DNA from: Candidatus Proelusimicrobium excrementi
GTDB taxonomy: Bacteria; Elusimicrobiota; Elusimicrobia; Elusimicrobiales; Elusimicrobiaceae
Direction: 5' to 3'
Assembly: GCA_934643455.1 (NCBI GenBank)
Contig: CAKUBV010000002.1
Location: 1 to 64,000 of the forward strand
DNA length: 64,000 bases
The position numbers and the translations under genes are program-made. Of the stretch, positions 17,003 to 26,597 are shown in pieces. Below the pieces are notes generated by a model. The model did no database searches and was not told the DNA's origin. It saw nothing but the letters and a program-made list of their open reading frames with translations. The number at the start of each line of letters is the position of its first letter. Within the stretch, counting starts at the first letter, position 1.

Positions 17003-18028
17003 ATGTTGATAGACTATTTGGGCGGACTGCTTTCTAATGATATGGGAATGGACCTGGGCACGGCCAACTGTCTTATATATGTAAAAGACAAAGGCATCGT
17101 GCTCAGAGAGCCTTCCGTAGTAGCTTTAGACAGGGACAGCGGCGAAGTAAAAGCTGTAGGCAGCAAAGCCAAGCAGATGCTCGGCAGGACACCCGCGAAT
17201 ATAGTCGCAGTACGTCCGATGAAGAACGGCGTCATAGCCGATTTTGAAGTAACTCAGGAAATGATAAGGTACTTCATCAGGAGCGTACACACAAGGAAAA
17301 GCTTACTAAGGCCGAGAATCGTTATCGGTATACCTTCGGACATAACCGGCGTGGAACGCAGAGCGGTGGAAGACGCCGCAAAGCAGGCCGGTGCGAGGGA
17401 AGTCTATTTGATTGAAGAGCCTATGGCTTCGGCCATGGGTGCGGACTTGCCGATAACGGAACCGCACGCCAGCATGATAGTTGATATCGGCGGCGGCACC
17501 ACGGAGATAGCGGTGATATCTCTTGGCGGCATGGTAGTGGCGAAATCCATTGATATCGCAGGCGATGAAATTACAGACTGCATTGTCCAATATTTTAAAA
17601 AGAAATATAACTTAATCATCGGTGAAACCACCGCTGAGGACGTTAAAATCAATATCGGTTCGGTTTATCCTCTTGAAGAGGAAAAAACCATGGAAGTAAA
17701 AGGAAGGGACCAAACGCAAGGCTTACCCCGCACGATGTCGGTAACTTCCGAGGAGATAAGGCAGGCTCTGCTTGAACCCGTAAGGGCCATAGTCGAGCTT
17801 GTAAAAAGCACTCTTGAGGAAACCCCGCCGGAACTGGCTGCGGATTTGGTTGACCGCGGTTTGGTGGTGGCAGGCGGCGGATCGCTTTTAAGAGGAATTA
17901 CCGAGCTTATCCGCAAAGAAACCGATATTCCCGTTCACAGAGCCGCAGATCCTTTAAGCTGTGTGGCTTTGGGCACAGGCAAATATTTGGAATTCCTTGC
18001 AGAAGGTAAATTTAAAAAATTCCTTTAA
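17003..18028 (+). CDS. mreB: Rod shape-determining protein MreB
   Basis: The 341-residue bacterial actin has the phosphate-1 loop [14 protein letters not shown] (residues ~14-27), [17 protein letters not shown] (phosphate 2) and the adenosine motif [13 protein letters not shown]. It forms membrane-bound filaments that guide the elongation machinery. Spacing to rplQ is two bases, so it is probably co-transcribed with the alpha operon. A terminator then separates it from mreC and partners. Confidence 0.97.
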   Translation: MLIDYLGGLLSNDMGMDLGTANCLIYVKDKGIVLREPSVVALDRDSGEVKAVGSKAKQMLGRTPANIVAVRPMKNGVIADFEVTQEMIRYFIRSVHTRKSLLRPRIVIGIPSDITGVERRAVEDAAKQAGAREVYLIEEPMASAMGADLPITEPHASMIVDIGGGTTEIAVISLGGMVVAKSIDIAGDEITDCIVQYFKKKYNLIIGETTAEDVKINIGSVYPLEEEKTMEVKGRDQTQGLPRTMSVTSEEIRQALLEPVRAIVELVKSTLEETPPELAADLVDRGLVVAGGGSLLRGITELIRKETDIPVHRAADPLSCVALGTGKYLEFLAEGKFKKFL

Positions 18029-18046
18029 GGTCTTTTTTACAATCTT

Positions 18047-18084
18047 AAGCGGGAGCCGCCTTAATAAGGAGGCCCCCGCTTTTG
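18047..18084 (+). terminator. Terminator after mreB
   Basis: AAGCGGG (18047-18053) pairs with CCCGCTT (18075-18081). Inner GCC/GGC and CCTT/AAGG pairs extend the stem, and TTTT follows. It ends the long ribosomal superoperon. Confidence 0.85.
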
Positions 18085-18186
18085 GCTTTATTTGGATTTT
18101 ATTTCTTTTAAAGAAGTTAAAACCTGTTTGGATTGTACAAAGGGTTAAGTTTTTTTATACGGCTTATACGGGCTTTAATCGGTGTG

Positions 18187-18216
18187 TTGCAATCCGTTTA
18201 GGCCGGATAATATAGT
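18187..18216 (+). promoter_or_regulatory. Promoter of the cell-shape operon
   Basis: TTGCAA (18187-18192), 18 bases, TATAGT (18211-18216) has the same -35 and spacing as the S10 operon promoter. Transcription would start near 18223, about 70 bases before the first gene. Confidence 0.6.
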
Positions 18217-18291
18217 CTGCATAATAAAACCGATTAAATTTATAATATCGGCGCAAAATACCGGCACAAAAGGCCGCTGTCGGATTGATAT

Positions 18292-18879
18292 ATGTTTTTA
18301 GACAAACTTATTAAACGCCCTTTATTGTTTTGCTGTTTTATGCTTGCGGCTCTGCCGTTATGGGCAAATGCCGGTTTGCCTATGCTGTTTGTGGTTTATC
18401 CCGGCTTTATGGCGGCTTTTATTCCGGTAATATTTATAGAGTTTTTCTATCTTCGTAAAAGTTTTAAAAATTGCTCTTTAAAAAAATTATTCTGCGGAGT
18501 TTTGGGCGCTAATTTGGTATCTGCTTTGCTAGGCGTGCCTTTAACTTGGCTTGCCGCCTTAGGCGTACAAATGATATTTGGCGGAGGCACGCCTTACGGG
18601 CTTAATGGATTTGGCCGCAAACTGTACGCCGCGGTGGTGCAGGCGCCTTGGCTTATTCCTTATGAAGACGCCTGGTGGCTTGTTCCTTCGGCTTTTACGG
18701 TGATAATGCTGTATTTCTTTTTATCGTCATGGCTGATAGAATACGGCGTTATGTATTTATTGTTTCATAAAAGTTATGACAAAGTTTTAATACGGGAGCC
18801 GCTTTTTAAAGCGAATCTTATTTCTTATATATTTTTATATGTCTGCGGCTTGATTTATTGGTTCACGGCCGGTTTTTAA
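18292..18879 (+). CDS. Unknown integral membrane protein in the mre operon
   Basis: The 195-residue product has about four or five hydrophobic segments (around residues 11-28, 30-52, 70-95, 135-155 and 172-192) and a short basic N terminus. I recognise no family motif. It is the first gene of the operon with mreC, mreD, mrdA and rodA, eight bases before mreC, so a role in the elongasome or envelope is a reasonable inference. No signal peptidase site and no catalytic motif are visible. The start has only a weak ribosome binding site. Confidence 0.75.
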   Translation: MFLDKLIKRPLLFCCFMLAALPLWANAGLPMLFVVYPGFMAAFIPVIFIEFFYLRKSFKNCSLKKLFCGVLGANLVSALLGVPLTWLAALGVQMIFGGGTPYGLNGFGRKLYAAVVQAPWLIPYEDAWWLVPSAFTVIMLYFFLSSWLIEYGVMYLLFHKSYDKVLIREPLFKANLISYIFLYVCGLIYWFTAGF

Positions 18880-18886
18880 AGTAATT

Positions 18887-19759
18887 ATGGAAAAGAAAAA
18901 AAAGAATTTGACTGCTTATGAAAGAGGTTACTCAAAAATACTGCCTTGTGTTTTTGTGATAATTTCTCTTTTGATTATACTGCTTCCTTTGCAAATGCCG
19001 GTAAATTCGGTCAGAATGCTGCTTTCTTATATTTTTATTCCTCAGCTGAGGGCGGCGCACGGGGTAACCCAGTATTTGGGCGGCGTCAACGAAACTGTCG
19101 GCAATTTGCTGACTGTCGCCGATGACAATGCCTCGTTACGGGAAGAGCTTTCCCTTTTAAAAATACAAATGTCGCGCTTGGAAAGCCTTGAAAAGGAAAA
19201 CGAACGCCTTACTTCGGCTTTAAATATATCCAAACAGAATAAATGGAACGGTATATGGGCCAAAGTGGCTTATAGGGAGCCCTCCCGCCGCGGAAGCGTT
19301 ATAATTGATAAAGGCTCTGACGACGGCGTCGCTTTGCGTTCCCCGGCAATGGCCATACGGGAAGGCGTAGCCGGTTTGGCGGGCAACGTAATAGAAGTTA
19401 CGCCCAAAACTGCCAAAGTTCTTTTACTGAACGATGAGGATTTTTCCGCCGCGGCCCGCGTTGAAAAAACGGGTTTTGAAGGGCTTGTTTCCGGCGACGG
19501 CAACAGCGGAGTAAATCTTAAGTATCTGCCTTTGGAAAGCAATATTTCCGCGGGCGACAAGGTTTATACGTCTTCTTCCGGCGCTTTATTCCCGGACGGT
19601 ATTTTGATAGGGGAAATATCTTCCCCCGGTTATGAAAAACATAAATCTTTTGATACGGCTCTCAGCCCTTCAGTAAAGCCCGTGGTTGAAGGCGGAAGCG
19701 TAAAAGAACTGTTTATTATGCCGGCTTTAAAGCATTCTTCGGGGGCGAAAAATGGTTAA
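18887..19759 (+). CDS. mreC: Rod shape-determining protein MreC
   Basis: The 290-residue product has a cytoplasmic basic N terminus, one membrane segment (about residues 17-37), a coiled coil (about 75-110) and a periplasmic beta-rich region (IDKGSDDGVALRSPAM, then GLVSGDGNSGVNLKYLP). MreC dimerises and activates PBP2-RodA. It overlaps mreD by eight bases. Confidence 0.95.
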   Translation: MEKKKKNLTAYERGYSKILPCVFVIISLLIILLPLQMPVNSVRMLLSYIFIPQLRAAHGVTQYLGGVNETVGNLLTVADDNASLREELSLLKIQMSRLESLEKENERLTSALNISKQNKWNGIWAKVAYREPSRRGSVIIDKGSDDGVALRSPAMAIREGVAGLAGNVIEVTPKTAKVLLLNDEDFSAAARVEKTGFEGLVSGDGNSGVNLKYLPLESNISAGDKVYTSSSGALFPDGILIGEISSPGYEKHKSFDTALSPSVKPVVEGGSVKELFIMPALKHSSGAKNG

Positions 19760-20264
19760 GTTTTTAAACGCTTTTATTATTTTTATAGCCGCCACTGTGA
19801 TCAATTGGATAGGCATAGAATTGTTTGCGCCTTTAGATATAAATATTGGGGTTATGCTGGCGTTTTCAATAATTATGGCCGGCATTTTAAGCGAAGCCGG
19901 CGGCTATACTTTCGCTTTTATGAGCGGGCTCTTTTTGGATTTTTTCAGCGATGTTCTTTTCGGCGGATACGCTTTGGTCTTTACGCTTATAATGTTCGTT
20001 TTTTACCGCATTGACGATAAAATCGATTTTAAAGATATCGGTCCGCAGGTTGTAATAACAGCCGCGCTTAACGTGCTTTGTGTGCTTTTATACGGTTTTT
20101 GCGGTTTGATTTTTACGGGTTCTTTCCTGTGGCAGGGGCTTAAGAGTTTTGCGGCCGGTTCCGCGCTTACGGGCCTTTTTATGCCTTTTATATATATCTT
20201 CGTAACCAAATATTTGATTTTTAATATTTTAAAAAAGAATAATGAAAACAAAAACCTTTTTTAA
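19752..20264 (+). CDS. mreD: Rod shape-determining membrane protein MreD
   Basis: The 170-residue product is almost entirely hydrophobic with five or six membrane segments. The GLFLDFFSDVLFGGYAL motif (residues ~58-74) is typical of MreD. It overlaps mreC by eight bases at its start and mrdA by 23 bases at its end. Confidence 0.9.
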   Translation: MVKFLNAFIIFIAATVINWIGIELFAPLDINIGVMLAFSIIMAGILSEAGGYTFAFMSGLFLDFFSDVLFGGYALVFTLIMFVFYRIDDKIDFKDIGPQVVITAALNVLCVLLYGFCGLIFTGSFLWQGLKSFAAGSALTGLFMPFIYIFVTKYLIFNILKKNNENKNLF

Positions 20265-22002
20265 TCTTTCCCGTCTTAAGCATTTGCTGTTTTTGGCCTA
20301 TTTGGCCGCCGCAGTAATTACGGTAAGGCTTATAGACATACAATTCATATCGCACAACCGCTATACCCAGGCTGCGGAGCAGAACCGTACGCAAATTTTA
20401 TATCAAACCGCTCCGCGCGGGCGCATTTTGGCTTCCGGCGGGGAACTGCTGGCGGGCAATCAGCCGGCTTTCAGCCTTTATTATCTCCCTGCTTTTGAAG
20501 AAAGCAGCCAAGATTATATGGAAAGTTTAAGTTCCGACATGGCCAATTACCTGGGGGAAGATAAAGCGAAACTTTTAAAACTGTTAAAAAAAGCCAATAA
20601 AAGCGGCAAGGCTATAGCTTTGGCGCGGAATATTTCGCCAAAAAAGGCGTTTTCCTTTGCGGAGCTTCAGTCTTATTATTCCGGGCTTTATCTGCTTGAG
20701 GAAACTAAGCGTTATTATCCTTCCGGCGCATTTGCGGCGCATCTTTTGGGCTATATGGGCACGATGGATAATAAATTTTGGGCTTTGCGCGACGACAGCC
20801 TTGATTACAGATTAAATTCCAAAATAGGCAAAAGCGGCATAGAAAAGCGTTATGAAACCGAACTTAAAGGCCGCGACGGCGGGCTATTTTTAGAAGTCGA
20901 TTATATGGGCCGCGTAAAAAAGAAAATTAAGGATAATCAATGGCGCGCTGGCGCGGATATATACACCACGCTGGATTATAAAGTACAAAAAGCGGCGGAA
21001 GACGGAATAAAAAATTCCGTTACCGGCCGTGGCGCGGCGGTGGTTTTAAATCCCAAGAACGGGGCTGTTTTGGCAATGGTTTCCGCGCCGGATTTCGACC
21101 CGAACATCTTTATGCCTTTCTCGGACGAAGAAACCAAACAAAGCAAATCCATCCCGGAATATAATTTGGCAATACAGGGCCTTTATCCGCCCGCTTCCAC
21201 GTTTAAAACCATAACGGCCATAGCCGGGCTTGAAACCGGCCGCCTGAACCCGGAAGAAGAAACCACCTGCAACGGCAAGGTTTATATGAACGGACGGGAA
21301 TTTAAGTGCTGGAAAAAGCACGGCCCGCATATAGATTTATGGGAAGGCATGGGCCAATCCTGCGACGTTTATTTTTATGAACTCGGCGGGAAGGTCGGCG
21401 CTTCCCACATCGAAAAAATCCAGCGTAAGTTCCGCTTCGGCCGGCAGACGGGGATAGATCTGCCGGGCGAGAAATCCGGCAATATATACGGCCCCAGCAA
21501 AAGGGCAAGGAATAAAACATATTGGTTCGGCGGGGATACTTTAAATTTATCGATAGGCCAAGGCGAACTTTTGCTTACGCCCATACAAATGGCCGTTTTT
21601 GCGGCCACTTTGGCGAACAAAGGCGATATTTGGCGGCCTTATTATATAGAAAAGGCGGTATCTTCAAACGGGAAAACTCTTTTTGAGGCAAAGCCCGAAC
21701 TTATGCAGAAGGTGGAACTTAAACCGGGCGTATTTGATATTATATCCAAGGCTTTAAAAGGCGTTGTGGATAATGCTACGGGCCGCGCGGCGCGCGTAAA
21801 CGGGATAGAAGTGCACGGCAAAACGGGCACCGCCCAGAATCCGCACGGGGATGACCACGGCTGGTTTATGGCTTTCGCCAACCGCCCGGGCGAAGAGCCC
21901 GATTTGGCTTTGGCGGTATTTGTGGAGTTCGGCAAAGGCGGTTCCAGCGCGGCCGCGCCGATAGCGCGCAATATAATAAAAGCTTATTACGGGGTAAAAT
22001 AA
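20242..22002 (+). CDS. mrdA: Penicillin-binding protein 2 (elongasome transpeptidase)
   Basis: The 586-residue product has one N-terminal membrane anchor (residues ~14-34), the PBP dimer/pedestal domain (APRGRILA at 57-64) and a transpeptidase domain. The catalytic motif STFK is at residues 319-322, with Ser319 as nucleophile. The second motif appears as S-C-D near residue 372 and the third is KTG in GKTGTAQNP. It cross-links peptidoglycan during side-wall growth with RodA, encoded next. Confidence 0.96.
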   Translation: MKTKTFFNLSRLKHLLFLAYLAAAVITVRLIDIQFISHNRYTQAAEQNRTQILYQTAPRGRILASGGELLAGNQPAFSLYYLPAFEESSQDYMESLSSDMANYLGEDKAKLLKLLKKANKSGKAIALARNISPKKAFSFAELQSYYSGLYLLEETKRYYPSGAFAAHLLGYMGTMDNKFWALRDDSLDYRLNSKIGKSGIEKRYETELKGRDGGLFLEVDYMGRVKKKIKDNQWRAGADIYTTLDYKVQKAAEDGIKNSVTGRGAAVVLNPKNGAVLAMVSAPDFDPNIFMPFSDEETKQSKSIPEYNLAIQGLYPPASTFKTITAIAGLETGRLNPEEETTCNGKVYMNGREFKCWKKHGPHIDLWEGMGQSCDVYFYELGGKVGASHIEKIQRKFRFGRQTGIDLPGEKSGNIYGPSKRARNKTYWFGGDTLNLSIGQGELLLTPIQMAVFAATLANKGDIWRPYYIEKAVSSNGKTLFEAKPELMQKVELKPGVFDIISKALKGVVDNATGRAARVNGIEVHGKTGTAQNPHGDDHGWFMAFANRPGEEPDLALAVFVEFGKGGSSAAAPIARNIIKAYYGVK

Positions 22003-22004
22003 AA

Positions 22005-23357
22005 ATGCTTGGTAAATTATATACATCGGAACAATCAATAAAAAGGCGCAAGCTTGATTATATTATTTTGGCCGCGGTATCTTTACTGGCGGCAATAGGC
22101 TTTTTTATAGTGCTTTCCGCGGTAAGCGGCCTTTCTTACGGCGCCGGCGTTATACGCACGCACGTAATAGCTTTGCCGGTGGCGGCGGGCGCTTTTATCT
22201 TCGGCTGGCTGTTTAACTATCAAATATATAACGAACAATGCAAAGTGCTTTACGGCATTATTCTGGCGATGCTTGCGGCGGTGCTGGTTTTCGGGGTGGT
22301 TTCCAGGGGGTCGAACTCCTGGTTTAAGCTGGGGTTCATTTCGCTTCAGCCGGCGGAGCTTTGCCGTATAGCCACAATACTTATAGCGGCTTCTTTTCTG
22401 AGCAGGAATTATCAAAACATAAAGGAAGCCAAAACACTGGTGCTTTTCGCTTTGCTTATTTTACCGATTTTTGCGCTTATTATGAAGCAGCCTGATTTTT
22501 CTTCCATAGTGGTTACCGCTCCCGCTCTTTTGCTTTTGTTATACGCGGCGGGCGTTAATACTTTTTATTTCGTTTTGCTTATGGCTTTCGGGTTTTCTGC
22601 GGCCTTGTTCCCGATAATTTGGACTTTTATCGCCCTGCACCCGGAAATAGCGGAAAACAACGTTTTTCTGTATGCGATAGGGCAAATGTCTTCCTCTTGG
22701 TGGTATATAGCCGGTTTTTGCGCGGCCGTTATCGCCCTCTGTTTTGCCGTTTGGTACGCTTTAAGGCAGTTCAGGCTTTATATCGCGCCGGTTTTCGTGT
22801 TGATAATGTCGGGCGTGATAATAGCGGGATTCTTTTCGGGCTTGTTCGTCAATAAACAAATGAAGAACTATCAGCGCAAAAGGGTGGAAGCTTTTTTAGC
22901 GCCGAATTCCGACCCGAAAGGCGCGGGCTATAACGTGTTGCAGGCGCAAATCGCCATGGGTTCGGGCGGAGTTTTGGGGAAAGGATTTTTCTCCGGCACA
23001 CAGTCAAGGCTGGGGTTTGTGCCGGAAAGGCATACCGATTTTATATTGGCCGTCCTTGGTGAAGAAACCGGCCTTATGGGCACTTTATTCGTTTTAAGTT
23101 TATACATTATACTTTTATGGCGCACGGCTTATATAGCCACGCTTGCAAGCGACAGATACGGTTATCTTGTTTGCTGCGGGATATTTTCGATATTTTTCGT
23201 TTATATGATATTTAATTTCGGTATGCTTATAGGCATAGTGCCCGTGGCTGGCATACCTTTGCCTTTTATTTCTTACGGCGGTTCAAACCTAGTTGCCAGC
23301 ATGTGGGCCTTCGGGATAGTAGAATCGGTATACAGACGGCGTTTATCGATAATCTAA
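22005..23357 (+). CDS. rodA: Peptidoglycan glycosyltransferase RodA (SEDS family)
   Basis: The 450-residue product has about ten membrane segments. It carries the SEDS motifs GSNSWFKLGFISLQPAEL, GYNVLQAQIAMGSGG and the C-terminal VAGIPLPFISYGGSNL. It is longer than the usual ~370 because of expanded loops between about residues 220 and 300. It begins two bases after mrdA, matching its partner role. Confidence 0.95.
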   Translation: MLGKLYTSEQSIKRRKLDYIILAAVSLLAAIGFFIVLSAVSGLSYGAGVIRTHVIALPVAAGAFIFGWLFNYQIYNEQCKVLYGIILAMLAAVLVFGVVSRGSNSWFKLGFISLQPAELCRIATILIAASFLSRNYQNIKEAKTLVLFALLILPIFALIMKQPDFSSIVVTAPALLLLLYAAGVNTFYFVLLMAFGFSAALFPIIWTFIALHPEIAENNVFLYAIGQMSSSWWYIAGFCAAVIALCFAVWYALRQFRLYIAPVFVLIMSGVIIAGFFSGLFVNKQMKNYQRKRVEAFLAPNSDPKGAGYNVLQAQIAMGSGGVLGKGFFSGTQSRLGFVPERHTDFILAVLGEETGLMGTLFVLSLYIILLWRTAYIATLASDRYGYLVCCGIFSIFFVYMIFNFGMLIGIVPVAGIPLPFISYGGSNLVASMWAFGIVESVYRRRLSII

Positions 23358-23364
23358 AAATGGT

Positions 23365-24027
23365 ATGATAGAAACAGAGAAGATTTTCAAATACAGAATA
23401 AGATTAAGTAAAAGCAGTGACTCTCTGCCGCGCGCGGAACTGAGGCGTATGCTTTGCGACTCCGTGGCGAAAAGCGGAGTTAAGTATGCGGTGAGCAAGA
23501 ATTGGCCCAAAGTGGCTTTGGGGCCATGCTCGCAGGACGGCGAGGCCAGTATCAGCGAATATGCAGATATATGCCTTAAAGAGAGTGTTGACGTTGAAGA
23601 ATTAAAGTTAAAACTCGCCACGTACATATCGGGCGGTTTTAAAATTGAAGAAATAGAAGAAATACCTTACGGCCTTTGCTCGCTGGAATCTTTGTGCGAG
23701 TATGCGGGATATTTGCTTAGCCCCGTAGACGGGGAAACTTTAAAAGCCATGGATAATTCCAAGGCGGAAATAGAAATCCTGCACGAAAACGGCATGAGGG
23801 AACTTAAAAAAGCCCGGCGTTTAATATACGATATCAAAAGCTTGGGCGGTAATGACGTTGAAATTATAGTAAAGCTTTCCACGCTAAGAAGTTTTGGCCT
23901 TGAGCGGATTTTATCGGCGTTGCTCGGCCTTGAAGTCGGCGCGGTTAAGCTTAACAGGCTGCGCCGGGCGCTCTATTGGGCTCGCTCGGACGGTTCTCTT
24001 GAACCTTTGCGGCGGGAGAAAAATTAA
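23365..24027 (+). CDS. DUF2344 (radical SAM-linked) protein, stand-alone
   Basis: The 220-residue product has the features of the DUF2344/TIGR03936 family. The start is FKYRIRLSKSSDSLPRAELRRML, positions ~8-30 (the family's R-x-x-F-x-K-x-x-x-x-x-x-x-H-L-D-x-x-R pattern, diverged here), then KVALGPCSQDGEASISEYADI. In many bacteria this domain follows or is fused to a B12-binding radical SAM protein and precedes rng. Here it stands alone between rodA and rng, three bases before rng. Its biochemical role is unknown; an RNA-related role is inferred from linkage. Confidence 0.8.
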   Translation: MIETEKIFKYRIRLSKSSDSLPRAELRRMLCDSVAKSGVKYAVSKNWPKVALGPCSQDGEASISEYADICLKESVDVEELKLKLATYISGGFKIEEIEEIPYGLCSLESLCEYAGYLLSPVDGETLKAMDNSKAEIEILHENGMRELKKARRLIYDIKSLGGNDVEIIVKLSTLRSFGLERILSALLGLEVGAVKLNRLRRALYWARSDGSLEPLRREKN

Positions 24028-24030
24028 AAA

Positions 24031-25482
24031 ATGAAGAAACTTTCAGATAATCCAAAAGTTGAAGTGCTGGTGAATACTTCTTTTGAAGAAACCAGAATAG
24101 CTATACTTGAAGACGGCATCCTTTCGGAATTAATGTGGGAAAGGCGCGGCTCTTTGAACATAGTAGGAAATATCTATAAGGCGGTTGTGGAAAACGTGCT
24201 GCCGGGTATTTCCAGCGCGTTTTTAAACATCGGTTACGAAAAGAACGCTTACCTTTATATTTCCGACGTTATCGAAGGCGATAAACGCCCGATAGACAAG
24301 ATCCTCTACAAAGGCCAGGAAGTTATGGTGCAGGTGGTTAAAGACGCAATCGGAACCAAAGGCATGAAGGTAACCATGGACGTAACATTGCCGGGCAGAT
24401 ATTTGGTGCTTACGCCAAATCAGCGTTTTGTCGGCGTATCTAAAAATATTGAGGATGACGCCCAGCGCGAAAGGCTTAATTCCATGGTGGAAAAACTGGC
24501 CGAGAAATATTTGGACGGCATGGGCTGCATAGTCCGCACCGAGGCGGAAGAAGCCAGCGAAGACGAGCTTGAAAAGGAAATCAAATATCTTTACAGACAA
24601 TGGAAAACCATTATCACCAAGTTTGAACGCGCTCCTTCCCCGTCAATATTGCATGAAGATATGGACGGCGTTTTGCAGGTTTCCAGGGATATCCTTTCCG
24701 AAGACGTCAAAGTCTATATGCTTGACAATAAAAAAGACTATGAAAAAGTGGTGGATTTCGTTTCCAAGATATCGCCCGAACTTAAAGACAGAATAAAACT
24801 CTATAAAGGCAAAACACCTATTTTCGAAGCCTTTAACATAGAGCCGGAAATCGAAAAACTCCGCCGCATAAAACTGCCTTTGGAAAACGGCGGCAGCATT
24901 ATCATACAGGAAGCCGAATCCCTCTGCGCCATAGACGTCAACACCGGCAAATTTACCGGCAGCAAATCGCAGGAGGAAACCGTTACCCAAACCAATATCG
25001 AAGCAGCTTACGCCATAGCTCATCAGCTTAGGCTTAGAAATATCGGCGGAATTATAGTTATCGACTTTATTGATATGAAGAAGGCTTCCAACCGCCATAA
25101 AGTCGTTGACGCTTTAAACGACGCCGTCAAGCGCGACAGAGCCAAGATAAGAATTTTGCCCATAACTCGCCTGGGCCTTGTGGAAATGACCCGCGAGCGC
25201 AAAAAAGAAAGCACCGGCAGCCTTATAACGGAAGAATGCCCTCAGTGCCACGGCAGCGGCAGAGTGCTTTCCGCGGAGAGTATGCGCATTAAAGTTCAGC
25301 GCGAAATTTACGACCTTACCCAAGGCCGCCCCGGCGGTAATTTAAGGCTTGTTCTGCATCCGCTTTTGGCAGATTACATCAAGCAGAAGCAGAATATCAT
25401 AGAGCAAAACATCCACCGCAGTTTGAAGGTTCAGTCTGATCCGCAGATCGCGTGGGAAGATTATAAAATCGTGTTAGAGTAA
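24031..25482 (+). CDS. rng: Ribonuclease G/E family endoribonuclease
   Basis: The 483-residue product has an S1 RNA-binding domain (residues ~38-130). The RNase H-like catalytic region has metal-binding D302 (AIDVNTGKFTG) and D345 (IVIDFIDM). The zinc-link CPQC is at 403-406 (CPQCHGSG). Length fits RNase G, without the long RNase E scaffold. It processes rRNA and mRNA. It is the last gene of the operon, followed six bases later by a terminator. Confidence 0.95.
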   Translation: MKKLSDNPKVEVLVNTSFEETRIAILEDGILSELMWERRGSLNIVGNIYKAVVENVLPGISSAFLNIGYEKNAYLYISDVIEGDKRPIDKILYKGQEVMVQVVKDAIGTKGMKVTMDVTLPGRYLVLTPNQRFVGVSKNIEDDAQRERLNSMVEKLAEKYLDGMGCIVRTEAEEASEDELEKEIKYLYRQWKTIITKFERAPSPSILHEDMDGVLQVSRDILSEDVKVYMLDNKKDYEKVVDFVSKISPELKDRIKLYKGKTPIFEAFNIEPEIEKLRRIKLPLENGGSIIIQEAESLCAIDVNTGKFTGSKSQEETVTQTNIEAAYAIAHQLRLRNIGGIIVIDFIDMKKASNRHKVVDALNDAVKRDRAKIRILPITRLGLVEMTRERKKESTGSLITEECPQCHGSGRVLSAESMRIKVQREIYDLTQGRPGGNLRLVLHPLLADYIKQKQNIIEQNIHRSLKVQSDPQIAWEDYKIVLE

Positions 25483-25487
25483 AAAAG

Positions 25488-25511
25488 ACCCCGGCTTAGG
25501 CCGGGGTTTTT
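25488..25511 (+). terminator. Terminator after rng
   Basis: ACCCCGGC and GCCGGGGT-type arms (25488-25495 and 25500-25507) enclose a TTAG loop and run into TTTTT. Confidence 0.93.
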
Positions 25512-25558
25512 GGTTCCGTGCATAAAACGCGGGTAATGTTAAATCAACATAATAGTTG

Positions 25559-25564
25559 TATAAT
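25559..25564 (+). promoter_or_regulatory. -10 box directly upstream of an exported protein gene
   Basis: TATAAT ends seven bases before the ATG at 25572. Transcription would begin at or just before the start codon, so this is another leaderless candidate. No strong -35 is seen. Confidence 0.5.
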
Positions 25565-25571
25565 AAAAAAT

Positions 25572-26597
25572 ATGAAAACATTTTTTAATAAAACAGCAGT
25601 TTTTTTGCTTTCCGTTTTGCTGATAAGTTCGGCCGTACTTGCTTTTGCTCATACGGTTACCTACCGTCAGGAACAATTGAAACTGATTGACCCGGACGGA
25701 GATAAGGCTTTACTGTCGCTCTTTTCGGAGACGTGCAAAACGGGTATTAAAAAATGCATATTATTAAAAAACATTCCTCCGGAGGAGTCCCAGTTAAGGG
25801 AACCGCGTTTCGCGCGGGAAAATCCTATTTTAAACATTCAAAATAACAGGGTTACTGATAACTCTAAGGCAACCCCGCTGTTTAATATGGAAACCACTTT
25901 AGCGAATTTTAAAAAGATAATAAAAAACGGAAAGTGGGAAATTTCCTTCGGCAAAATGCACTATTGGGCGCCGGGTTATTTTTCTTCGGGTAAAATAATC
26001 GCCTCTAAGATAATAATGTCTTTGGCGACGGCCACTTCCGCGCGTTTTATGTACGTCGGGCAGGAAATCCCTCTGATTAACTGGATACTGAGCAGGCCGG
26101 ATAATTCGGTTATAATGGAGCAGCTTTTCAGCAAGAGTTACGCTTTAAATAAAGGGAATGTTTATTTGACGATTTTGACGATAGAAAATGTCCTTTCCGA
26201 CGCGACGTTTGAAGCCGACAGAGAAAAAACAGCCGTCAATCAGAAGCTTGCCGATTTATACGCCGCCAGCCCGAATAAATTCGGGGATTGGTATCATTTG
26301 TTCGGGACTATGCTGGCGGGATACGCCGGAGAGTCGGCCGAAATGATTGCGGATTTGTACGGCGTGTACAGAAAAATCAGCAGAGGCGCCAATGCCGAAA
26401 AAGCCACTATGGCGGCCGACAAAGCCGGTGCAAAAATGGGTGCTGAGCTGCGCGGTTTTGTATTTAAGAATGACAAAGAAATACAAAGAAAGCTGTGCGA
26501 GGAAATAAAACTAAGGGAAGAACTCAGCAGAAGGAGTTTGGGGAAATTGAAGTATGTTGGGCCGGATGGGAATATGTATATCGGTACCATGTTTTGA
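25572..26597 (+). CDS. Exported protein of unknown function
   Basis: I chose the ATG at 25572 because it begins a clear signal peptide (MKTFFNKTAVFLLSVLLISS, cleavage near LAFA). An upstream GTG at 25518 would put 18 polar residues before it. The 341-residue product shows no domain I recognise. The C-terminal part is helical with a Gly/Ala segment (around residues 232-300) and a cluster of charged residues. It stands alone between the rng terminator and a long AT-rich gap. Confidence 0.75.
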   Translation: MKTFFNKTAVFLLSVLLISSAVLAFAHTVTYRQEQLKLIDPDGDKALLSLFSETCKTGIKKCILLKNIPPEESQLREPRFARENPILNIQNNRVTDNSKATPLFNMETTLANFKKIIKNGKWEISFGKMHYWAPGYFSSGKIIASKIIMSLATATSARFMYVGQEIPLINWILSRPDNSVIMEQLFSKSYALNKGNVYLTILTIENVLSDATFEADREKTAVNQKLADLYAASPNKFGDWYHLFGTMLAGYAGESAEMIADLYGVYRKISRGANAEKATMAADKAGAKMGAELRGFVFKNDKEIQRKLCEEIKLREELSRRSLGKLKYVGPDGNMYIGTMF

